The position numbers and the translations under genes were made by a program. Positions 1 through 5,386 of a DNA stretch of 9,966 nt are shown piece by piece (the stretch's first letter is position 1; each line of letters begins with the position of its first letter). The notes beneath the pieces were generated by a model. It saw only the letters and a list, made by a program, of their open reading frames with translations, made no database searches and was not told where the DNA came from. This DNA comes from JBFGRM01 sp041563675. Its GTDB lineage: Bacteria; Nitrospirota; Nitrospiria; Nitrospirales; Nitrospiraceae. Location: NCBI GenBank assembly GCA_041563675.1, contig JBFGRM010000077.1, forward strand, positions 1-9,966. Direction: 5' to 3'.

Positions 1-2
1 AC

Positions 3-98
3 GACGCCCGCGCCTACCTGCTCGAGCTGGTGAACGCCGAGCGGCGCGCGCTCGGCCTCGGGCCGCTCGCCCTCGACGCCGCGCTGTCGCGGGCGGCG
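3..98 (+). pseudogene. CAP/SCP-domain protein fragment, open at window edge and truncated
   Basis: Read in frame from base 3, about 32 codons give a peptide containing LLELVNAERRALGLGPLAL and ending DAALSRAA. This matches the first helix of bacterial CAP/SCP (CAP superfamily, PF00188) proteins, where a leucine-rich helix with VNAER is followed by G-L-x-P-L-x-x-D and an alanine-rich helix. The next expected step, an A-x-x-H-A/S-x-x-M segment, is absent: after about base 98 the frame turns into low-complexity Pro/Ser/Arg text antisense to aroE-like sequence. The gene therefore enters from the left edge and is cut off. CAP proteins are usually secreted; their role here is unknown. The family call rests on a short stretch. 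Confidence 0.5.
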
Positions 99-1393
99 CC
101 TCCAGCACCGGCGAGCAAGATGCGCGCGCCGCGTAGCTCGAGCCCGAGATTGTCCACGAGATCGCGCACGAGGCCGGCGCCGTCGGTGTTGTCGCCCTCG
201 AGCCGGCCGCCGGGTCGCGAGGTGAGGGTATTGACCGCGCCCGCGATCCGGGCACGCTCGGACAGGGAATCCGCGAGCGCGAGCGCGGCCGGCTTGTGGA
301 AGAGGGCCCGCTGCACGGTTTCGCGCGACAGGAGCCCGCAATATCGCTCACGGCCATCCAGCACGGGCAGGACGTTGATCTGGTATTTCGTCATCGTGCT
401 CTCGGCGTCCGCCATCGTCGCCCCAGCCCCGATCGAGATGACCGGTTTCGTCATGACGTCCTTGGCGAGCAGCGTGGGCCGGTGGCGCTCCGTCAGCAGC
501 GAGGCCAGCCGCTCCTTGACCTCGACGACGGTTTGACCCTTGACGCTGGCGGAGGCGGCCTCCGGATGCCCCCCGCCGCCAAATGCCTGCGCGAGCCTCG
601 CCACGTTGATCTCGGGGCGCCGGCTGCGACCGATGACCTGCACTTTCTCGTCCAGCGCCATCGCCGCGACGACCGCGTCCACCCCCTCGAGCTCGGCCAG
701 CTTGTGCACCGCCTCGGCCAGGTCCCCATGATAGCGGTCGTAGGTGCTGCTGACGAGCAGCACCTTCCACCCCTCGAGGTAGTAGGTCTCCGCCGACTGC
801 AGCAGGTCGTTGAGCAAGGCGATCAGCTCCGGTTCCAGGTGATTCCGCAGGGTATCGCACACCACCGTGAGGTCCGCTCCCGCCCGCAGGACGCAGGCCG
901 CCGCCTCGAGGTCACGCGGCGTCGTCGAGGTGAAGGCGAGCGATCCTGTCTCCTCGTAGATCCCCAGCGCCAGCACCGTCGCCTCAAACGGTGTGATCGC
1001 GACCTTGTCGGCCTGCAGGCGCTCGACGAGCAGCGTCGTCGTCGCGCCGACCGCGTCGACGGTTCGATGCGCCGCCTGATACGGCGGTTCCGACTCCTCG
1101 CCGCAATGGTGATCGAAGACGTGGACCGCGATCTCCGGCTTGAGGCAGAGCTCCCCGAACGGCCCGACCCGCTCGGGCTCCTGCGTATCCACCAGGACCA
1201 AGCCCGTGATCTTGGCCAGGTCCACATCCTTCAGCTTGGTCAACCCCAGGTCGTGAACGGCGAGGAAGGCGCGGACGTGGTCCTGTGCGCCGCCGGGAAA
1301 CACCAGGGCGGCGTCCGGGAAGAGCTTTCGCGCGGCGACCATGGAGGCCAGGCCGTCGAAGTCGGCATTGAGGTGGGTGGTGATGACGTACAC
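14..1393 (-). CDS. DHH/DHHA1 phosphoesterase-CBS protein, 3' end replaced by aroE sequence
   Basis: The 459-residue frame has a genuine part (about residues 1-366) and a foreign tail. The N-terminus carries HLNADFDG (7-14), VLVDTQEP (67-74) and the DHH triad (94-96), the metal-binding motifs of DHH phosphoesterases. GGGGHPEAAS (272-281) is the DHHA1 substrate-binding motif. A CBS domain begins near 311 (KDVMTKPV) and stops near 365. Relatives with this order usually continue into a second CBS domain and often a CCA-adding/poly(A) polymerase head and total about 850-900 residues, so the 3' half is missing. Residues about 367-435 are AroE sequence and 436-459 are low complexity. Such proteins act on phosphodiester or nucleotide substrates; the substrate cannot be told here. 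The start is GTG at 1393, because the family N-terminus (YVITTHLNADFD) begins right there. No Shine-Dalgarno precedes it, and the nearby ATG is out of frame. Confidence 0.8.
   Translation of the reverse strand: MYVITTHLNADFDGLASMVAARKLFPDAALVFPGGAQDHVRAFLAVHDLGLTKLKDVDLAKITGLVLVDTQEPERVGPFGELCLKPEIAVHVFDHHCGEESEPPYQAAHRTVDAVGATTTLLVERLQADKVAITPFEATVLALGIYEETGSLAFTSTTPRDLEAAACVLRAGADLTVVCDTLRNHLEPELIALLNDLLQSAETYYLEGWKVLLVSSTYDRYHGDLAEAVHKLAELEGVDAVVAAMALDEKVQVIGRSRRPEINVARLAQAFGGGGHPEAASASVKGQTVVEVKERLASLLTERHRPTLLAKDVMTKPVISIGAGATMADAESTMTKYQINVLPVLDGRERYCGLLSRETVQRALFHKPAALALADSLSERARIAGAVNTLTSRPGGRLEGDNTDGAGLVRDLVDNLGLELRGARILLAGAGGAARDSAASRASGPRPSARRSAFTSSSR
89..298 (-). pseudogene. aroE: internal fragment of shikimate dehydrogenase (aroE)
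   Basis: About 70 codons, in frame with the DHH-CBS gene upstream, read HKPAALALADSLSERAR, then GAVNTL, GDNTDGAGLVRDL and GARILLAGAGGAAR. These are hallmarks of AroE, the NADPH-dependent reductase of 3-dehydroshikimate: the PHK segment carrying the catalytic Lys (here FHK), the AVNTL strand, the GDNTDG motif with the catalytic Asp, and the GAGGAA dinucleotide-binding loop. AroE is normally about 270-290 residues, so only roughly residues 65-135 are present. The N-terminal shikimate-binding part and most of the NADP domain are missing. The fragment cannot be functional AroE. It is joined to DHH-CBS sequence on one side and to an oppositely oriented CAP fragment on the other. Confidence 0.8.
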
Positions 1394-1399
1394 GCCGCC

Positions 1400-1434
1400 A
1401 TTGTAGCAGGCTGGCGGGAAATGGGTAAGGTCAA
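1400..1434 (-). promoter_or_regulatory. possible promoter for the DHH-CBS gene, perhaps leaderless
   Basis: On the minus strand TACAAT (1400-1405) matches the -10 consensus at 5 of 6 positions. A TTGACC (1429-1434) lies 23 bp upstream, too far for an optimal -35. The correctly spaced hexamer (17 bp; TTACCC, 1423-1428) is weak. A start about 7 nt after the -10 would fall on the GTG codon itself. That agrees with the missing ribosome binding site but is only suggestive. Confidence 0.25.
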
Positions 1435-1465
1435 GTCACTGGCAGGGAGCGGAGCGACGGCGGGA

Positions 1466-2158
1466 TCAGACGACGCCCTTGGCGACCAGGTTCTGGTCGA
1501 GGATGGTGATGGCCTGGCGCTCGACCCGTACGAGCCCCCGGCGACGGAACTGACCGAGCACCGCGCTCACGGTCTCCCGGTTGCATCCGATCAGGTTGGC
1601 CAGCTCCTGATGGGTGACGCGCACACGCACCGGGGCCTCGGGCTTTGCGGCTCCGTTTGGCAGCGCGCTGAGCTCCCGCAGGGCGTGGACGATCCGGGCC
1701 GGCACGTCGCGAAAGATGAGGTCCTCGACGCGCCCATGAAGCGCGCGCAGCCGCGCCCCCAACAACTTGCTCAGCTCGAGCGCGACGTCCGGATGGCGAC
1801 CGAGGTGCCCGATGAACTCGTCCCGCGCGACCACCGCCAGGGTGACATCGTCCAGCGCTTCGGCGCAGGTCTCGCGCGCCGTCCCCTCCAACGCCTCGAG
1901 CTCGCCGAAGAGGTCGCCGGCGCCGACGATGGCAAAGGTGACTTCCTTTCCGTTGCGCGCCCAATTGGAGATCTTCACCCGGCCCTCTCGCACCAGATAG
2001 ACGGCATGCGCCGGATCACCGGGCAGATACACCGGCTGACGACGCCGCACGGTCTGGACCTTGGCCAGGCGCTCCAGCCCCTTCACACTTCGCGGCGAGG
2101 GAGATCTCGGCGGAACACCCTCAGAGGACAGGGCCGGGTTGGTCGCGCGATCTTCCAT
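1466..2158 (-). CDS. Crp/Fnr-family transcriptional regulator
   Basis: A 230-residue protein with the Crp/Fnr layout: a cyclic-nucleotide-binding-type beta barrel at about residues 28-125, a long dimerisation helix at about 126-160 and a winged helix at about 175-225. The barrel contains YLPGDPAHAVYLVREGRVKI and the phosphate-binding-cassette-like GDLFGELEAL followed by R95. THQELANLIGCNRETVSAV (182-200) is the helix-turn-helix with its recognition helix. The only cysteines are near 98 and 192, so it lacks the N-terminal Cys cluster of FNR and is not an iron-sulfur oxygen sensor of that type. Whether it binds cAMP or another ligand cannot be decided. The ATG at 2158 is well supported by AGGAGG six bases upstream. 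It lies 161 bp downstream of gnd and 72 bp upstream of the DHH gene, all on one strand, so it may control its neighbours or respond to carbon or redox state; that is inference. Confidence 0.93.
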   Translation of the reverse strand: MEDRATNPALSSEGVPPRSPSPRSVKGLERLAKVQTVRRRQPVYLPGDPAHAVYLVREGRVKISNWARNGKEVTFAIVGAGDLFGELEALEGTARETCAEALDDVTLAVVARDEFIGHLGRHPDVALELSKLLGARLRALHGRVEDLIFRDVPARIVHALRELSALPNGAAKPEAPVRVRVTHQELANLIGCNRETVSAVLGQFRRRGLVRVERQAITILDQNLVAKGVV

Positions 2159-2164
2159 GAATCC

Positions 2165-2170
2165 CCTCCT
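2165..2170 (-). promoter_or_regulatory. ribosome binding site of the Crp/Fnr gene
   Basis: Perfect AGGAGG on the minus strand, six bases before the ATG. It fixes the start and keeps the 25-residue Pro/Ser-rich N-terminal extension in the protein. Confidence 0.85.
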
Positions 2171-2202
2171 GCTGATGCCAAAGCGATGAGGCGATGCAGA
2201 AC

Positions 2203-2220
2203 CGTCCCTTCCGAGGGACG
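2203..2220 (-). repeat. short perfect inverted repeat in the leader of the Crp/Fnr gene
   Basis: CGTCCCT and AGGGACG form a perfect 7-bp stem with a 4-base loop, centred about 53 bp upstream of the regulator ATG. No T-run follows on either strand, so it is not a standard intrinsic terminator for gnd. It could be an operator for autoregulation or a leader hairpin. Two direct copies of GACGAGG, 11 bp apart, lie further upstream (2261-2267 and 2272-2278). The remainder of the 161-bp gap shows no clear promoter. Confidence 0.45.
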
Positions 2221-2319
2221 CGACTCTTCGTTTCGTCGCAGGCTCTGGGGATTCCTTACAGACGAGGCTGGGACGAGGTGAATTCGTGACGGAAGGCTGG
2301 TGGGCGAAGCCGGAGCCTG

Positions 2320-3303
2320 CTACCCGCCGGATGCACGTTCGACATGCCCCCCGAATTTGAATCGCATCGCCGACAGCACCTTCTCGGCGAAGCTCGCTTC
2401 CTGCCGGCTACGGAACCGAGTATAGAGGGACGCGGACAGGACGGCGGCCGGCACGGCCTCTTCGACGGCGGTCATGATGGTCCAGCGGCCCTCGCCCGAG
2501 TCCTGAACGGAGCCGGAGAAGTTGGACAGGCTCGGATTCTCCAGCAAGGCGATGGCGGTCAGGTCCAGGAGCCAGGACGACACGACACTGCCCCGCCGCC
2601 AGACCTCGGCGATGTCGGCCAGATTGAGATCGTACCGATACCCTTCCGGCAGCTCCTTGGAGTTGGCGTTTCGAAAGATGTCGAATCCTTCGGCGTAGGC
2701 CTGCATCAGGCCGTATTCGATGCCGTTGTGCACCATCTTGACGAAGTGACCGGCCCCGGCGTGGCCGCAGTACAGGTAGCCTTCTTCGGCCGTTCCCCCG
2801 GCCTTCTCGCGCCCCGGCGTACGCTCGATCTCGCCGCGGCCCGGCGCGAGCGTCTTAAACAAAGGATCGAGCCGCGCGACGGTCTTTTCCGGGCCGCCGA
2901 TCATCATGCAATAGCCGCGCTCCAGACCCCACACCCCGCCACTCGTTCCGACGTCGATATACTGAACGCCCTTCGGCGCGAGCGCCTGGCTGCGCCGCAC
3001 ATCGTCTTTGAAGTAGGTGTTCCCGCCGTCGATGATGACGTCCCCGTCCTCCATGCGTTCACCGAGTGCGGCCACCGTCTCATCGGTCGGCTTGCCCGCC
3101 GGGACCATGACCCACACGGCTCGCGGCTTCTTGAGCTTGCCCAGCAACTCCTCGAGCGATGCCGTGCCCGTGGCTCCTTCTTTCGCCAATCCCTTCACGC
3201 TCTCGGGATTGCGATCAAAGACGGCACACTGGTGACCTCCCCGCATCAGGCGGCGCACCATGTTGGCGCCCATTCGTCCGAGTCCAATCATGCCGAGCTG
3301 CAT
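2320..3303 (-). CDS. gnd: 6-phosphogluconate dehydrogenase, decarboxylating, short form
   Basis: The 327-residue protein catalyses oxidative decarboxylation of 6-phosphogluconate to ribulose-5-phosphate in the cytoplasm. MIGLGRMGANM (5-15) is the Rossmann nucleotide-binding loop, and VFDRNPESV follows the second strand. DGGNTYFKDD and GTSGGVWGLERGYCMMIGG are substrate-binding motifs, and GHFVKMVHNGIEYGLMQ carries the catalytic Lys. The length fits the short GndA/YqeC-like type (about 300-335 residues) rather than the about 470-residue E. coli type. An acidic Asp after the second strand suggests NAD rather than NADP use, as known for several short forms; this is inference. AGGAG lies about nine bases before the ATG at 3303. 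pgi and tal lie upstream on the same strand, but a 337-bp repeat-filled gap separates them, so co-transcription is uncertain. No zwf is visible. Confidence 0.94.
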   Translation of the reverse strand: MQLGMIGLGRMGANMVRRLMRGGHQCAVFDRNPESVKGLAKEGATGTASLEELLGKLKKPRAVWVMVPAGKPTDETVAALGERMEDGDVIIDGGNTYFKDDVRRSQALAPKGVQYIDVGTSGGVWGLERGYCMMIGGPEKTVARLDPLFKTLAPGRGEIERTPGREKAGGTAEEGYLYCGHAGAGHFVKMVHNGIEYGLMQAYAEGFDIFRNANSKELPEGYRYDLNLADIAEVWRRGSVVSSWLLDLTAIALLENPSLSNFSGSVQDSGEGRWTIMTAVEEAVPAAVLSASLYTRFRSRQEASFAEKVLSAMRFKFGGHVERASGG

Positions 3304-3331
3304 AGCCGATACTCCTGCTTAAGATGTCGTC

Positions 3332-3390
3332 GGGTCCTTTGCGTCTGTCGCGTCCGGTGCGTCGATCGCGTCAATGGCGTCAACAAAGTC
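3332..3390. repeat. left array of 9-bp units, GCGTCnnnn
   Basis: GCGTC occurs at exactly 9-bp intervals at 3341, 3350, 3359, 3368 and 3377, with degenerate units at both ends (GGGTC at 3332, AAGTC at 3386). The four bases between copies vary. The array lies 28 bp upstream of the gnd ATG. Read on the minus strand it is GACGC, the same motif as the right array but in inverted orientation. One minus-strand frame reads as repeated Asp-Ala-X and ends at a TAA near 3320. Confidence 0.85.
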
Positions 3391-3430
3391 GGGATCCAAA
3401 ATCGGCTCTTTCCTCTCCGTCGTCCGGCGA

Positions 3431-3550
3431 CTGTTCTTCCGTCATTCCTGCGAAAGCAGGAATCCAGGGCCTGCCAACCCTATAGGCCAGGCCGCAGTCG
3501 GCCAAGGAAAAGATGGATGCCCGCTTCCGCGGGCATGACGAATAGAACAG
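3431..3550. repeat. 120-bp palindromic element with two terminal hairpins
   Basis: The outer ends CTGTTCT (3431-3437) and AGAACAG (3544-3550) are exact inverted copies. Inside them 27-bp terminal inverted repeats, 3440-3466 and 3514-3540, agree at 22 of 27 positions. Each is itself a hairpin: ATTCCTGC-GAAA-GCAGGAAT at 3444-3463 and ATGCCCGC-TTCC-GCGGGCAT at 3517-3536. The middle holds a third potential stem, GGCCTG (3468-3473) with CAGGCC (3488-3493). There is no coding capacity. The arms resemble in style the short ATTCC/GGAAT palindromes scattered through many genomes (REP-like units, Neisseria dRS3-like), so a non-autonomous MITE- or REP-type element is the likeliest class. In the 337-bp gap it could also act as a 3'-end or transcript-stabilising structure between pgi and gnd. 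Confidence 0.8.
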
Positions 3551-3574
3551 CTTTCGCTTCCCGCTCCTACCTTT

Positions 3575-3633
3575 GACGCTCTTGACGCTGTGAACGCGAT
3601 TGACGCTATGGACGCAATCGACGCGAGCGACGC
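3575..3633. repeat. right array of 9-bp units, nnnnGACGC
   Basis: GACGC occurs with exact 9-bp spacing at 3575, 3584, 3602, 3611, 3620 and 3629, and AACGC fills the remaining position at 3593. This makes seven in-phase units, ending seven bases from the pgi stop codon. It is the inverted counterpart of the left array and has the same 59-bp length. Several units contain TTGACG, a -35-like hexamer, but I see no properly spaced -10. Confidence 0.85.
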
Positions 3634-3640
3634 CCTACAC

Positions 3641-5386
3641 TTACGAGAGCGCCTCCAGGACCGCGGTTCTGAGCGTCGCCAGGCCCGCCTGCACATCCGG
3701 GCCGAGGTGCACCCGGAGCGCCCGGCGGCCGCGGTCGACCAACACCTGGAAGTCGCCGCGCGCCTGGGCCGCCTTGACGGTACCGAAGCTGTACCGCTGA
3801 CCGGGCACCGGGAGGTCGTCCTCGTCATCACAGGTCACCTGGAGCATCACGCCGGTGTTGGGACCCCCCTTATAGGCCTGGCCGGTCGAGTGCAGGAAGC
3901 GCGGTCCGAAGCCGAGGCAGGTGGCCACCTTCTTCCTGTCGCGGATCAGGTGGCGGATCGCCTGAAGCTGTTCCTCGTGCGGCCCGCTCATCTCGATGTA
4001 GGCGAGCACCGCCGCGTAGTCGCCGGGACCCAGCCGATCCAGATGCGCCCGCAGGTACCCGGCCACGGTCCGGTCGGCCCCGGCGCTCTTCTTTAGGGCG
4101 GAGGCGTTGTCTGCATCGGTGAAGAGCTTGATGCCCCGGTCGTCCAATACCGGCGACTCGGGTGGAAGGGCACCCGTTTGTTCGACCTGAGCCGTCAATT
4201 TCTTCGTCTCGACCTTGCTGGCCTCGACGTCCGGTTGGTCAAAGGGATGGATGCCCATGATGGATCCGGCCACGGCGGTCGCGATTTCCCACCGGAAGAA
4301 TTCCTGCCCCAGGGTGGAGACCTCGGGCAGCTCGATGCGCACGACGGGGTGGCCCGCCTGCTCGAGGAACGCGATGCCCTCGTCCTGCGCCGGATCCGGC
4401 GCCGTCTGAAGACGGAGGTAGACGAACAGCCGATCATCTCCGTAGACCGATTCCTGGCTGAGCGCCTCTCGGTCCACCGGGATCAGGGCATGACCCTGCT
4501 TTCCCGTGGACTCCGCCAACAACTGCTCAAGCCACGCCCCCAGGTCATAGATGCCGGGGGAGGCCACGATGGTGAGCTTGTCGCGACCCTCTTTGGCGAG
4601 CACCCCCAGGATCGCGCCCAGCACGACGCCCGGATTGTCCGGCGCGGCGACGGTCTCGCCGCAGGCCGCGACCATTTCCTGAGTCCGGCGCAGGAATCGG
4701 GGCACGTCCACGCCCATCACGGCCGCAGGGACCATGCCGAAATCGGACAAGGCGGAATACCGGCCGCCGATGCTCGGCAATCCAAAGAAGACCTGCCGAA
4801 ACTTCTCCCGCTCGGCTTCCTGTTGCAGGTGCGATTTCGGATCGGTGATGGCGATGAAACGCCGGCCGGCTTCGCTCGCGCCGACGACCTGGCGGATGCG
4901 GTCAAAGAAGTACTGCTTGAAGATGTTCGGCTCGAGCGTCGACCCTGACTTGCTGGACACGATGCAGAGCGTCCGGGAGAGATCGACCTTGCTTTCAAGT
5001 GATCGAATCTGGGCGGGATCCGTGCTGTCCAGGACGAGCAGCTCGGGAAATCCGTCAGCTTTGCCGAAGGTCAGGCTCATGACCTCGGGGCAGAGGCTCG
5101 ATCCCCCCATGCCAAGCAGGAGCGCGTGTGACAATCCCTCCTGCTTGATCTCCGCGGCGAGGGCGGTGAACCGGTCCACGGCGGCGACCTGCTGCCGCAC
5201 GATGTCGAGCCAGCCGAGCCATTGATCTTCGTCACGTCCGGTCCAGAGCGTCGTGTCCCGGTTCCAAAGCTTGCGGACCTTGTCCCCGGCCGCCCAGTCC
5301 TTCAGTGCCCGATGCACCGCGACGTCCAGGTCTTTGGGCAGCCGGAAGCGGAGCTGGTTCGGGGTCACCCCTGCATTTTTTGACAT
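3641..5386 (-). CDS. pgi: phosphoglucose isomerase, Tal-Pgi fusion-type C-terminal half
   Basis: A 581-residue cytoplasmic protein of the isomerase part found in bifunctional transaldolase/phosphoglucose isomerases, interconverting glucose-6-P and fructose-6-P. LLLGMGGSSLCPEV (89-102) and SSKSGSTLEP (144-153) are SIS-type sugar-phosphate loops, and GGRYSALSDFG (207-217) is the PGI signature region. ESTGKQGHALIPV contains the catalytic-type Glu292, and FDQPDVEASK holds the conserved Lys. The C-terminal FGPRFLHSTGQAYKGG motif is typical of this branch and not of E. coli Pgi. The ATG lies inside the end of tal, in a different frame, with GGTGAG six bases upstream. The 22-bp overlap implies translational coupling. 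An A6 run in the overlap could give a fused product by slippage. The stop codon abuts a 9-bp repeat array. Confidence 0.92.
   Translation of the reverse strand: MSKNAGVTPNQLRFRLPKDLDVAVHRALKDWAAGDKVRKLWNRDTTLWTGRDEDQWLGWLDIVRQQVAAVDRFTALAAEIKQEGLSHALLLGMGGSSLCPEVMSLTFGKADGFPELLVLDSTDPAQIRSLESKVDLSRTLCIVSSKSGSTLEPNIFKQYFFDRIRQVVGASEAGRRFIAITDPKSHLQQEAEREKFRQVFFGLPSIGGRYSALSDFGMVPAAVMGVDVPRFLRRTQEMVAACGETVAAPDNPGVVLGAILGVLAKEGRDKLTIVASPGIYDLGAWLEQLLAESTGKQGHALIPVDREALSQESVYGDDRLFVYLRLQTAPDPAQDEGIAFLEQAGHPVVRIELPEVSTLGQEFFRWEIATAVAGSIMGIHPFDQPDVEASKVETKKLTAQVEQTGALPPESPVLDDRGIKLFTDADNASALKKSAGADRTVAGYLRAHLDRLGPGDYAAVLAYIEMSGPHEEQLQAIRHLIRDRKKVATCLGFGPRFLHSTGQAYKGGPNTGVMLQVTCDDEDDLPVPGQRYSFGTVKAAQARGDFQVLVDRGRRALRVHLGPDVQAGLATLRTAVLEALS

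Noticed and set aside
1466..2158. FNR-type oxygen sensor
   Set aside because: The N-terminal cysteine cluster for a 4Fe-4S centre is absent.
296..2281. Long plus-strand open frame of 661 codons
   Set aside because: It lies antisense to the DHH-CBS and Crp/Fnr genes, has no recognisable domains and is rich in His/Arg/Gln/Leu, as expected from the mirror frame of GC-rich genes.
2344..3576. Plus-strand open frame of 410 codons across gnd and the repeat region
   Set aside because: It is antisense to gnd and its end simply reads through the repeats; there is no start signal or domain.
3332..3633. CRISPR array
   Set aside because: The unit is only 9 bp with a 4-bp variable part and the two halves are inverted; there are no spacers of protospacer length and no cas genes.
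3590..4096. Plus-strand frame starting MNAIDAMDAIDASDAL
   Set aside because: The repeat part is interesting and reported, but the frame then runs antisense through pgi with no domain and no ribosome binding site, so it is not called a gene.
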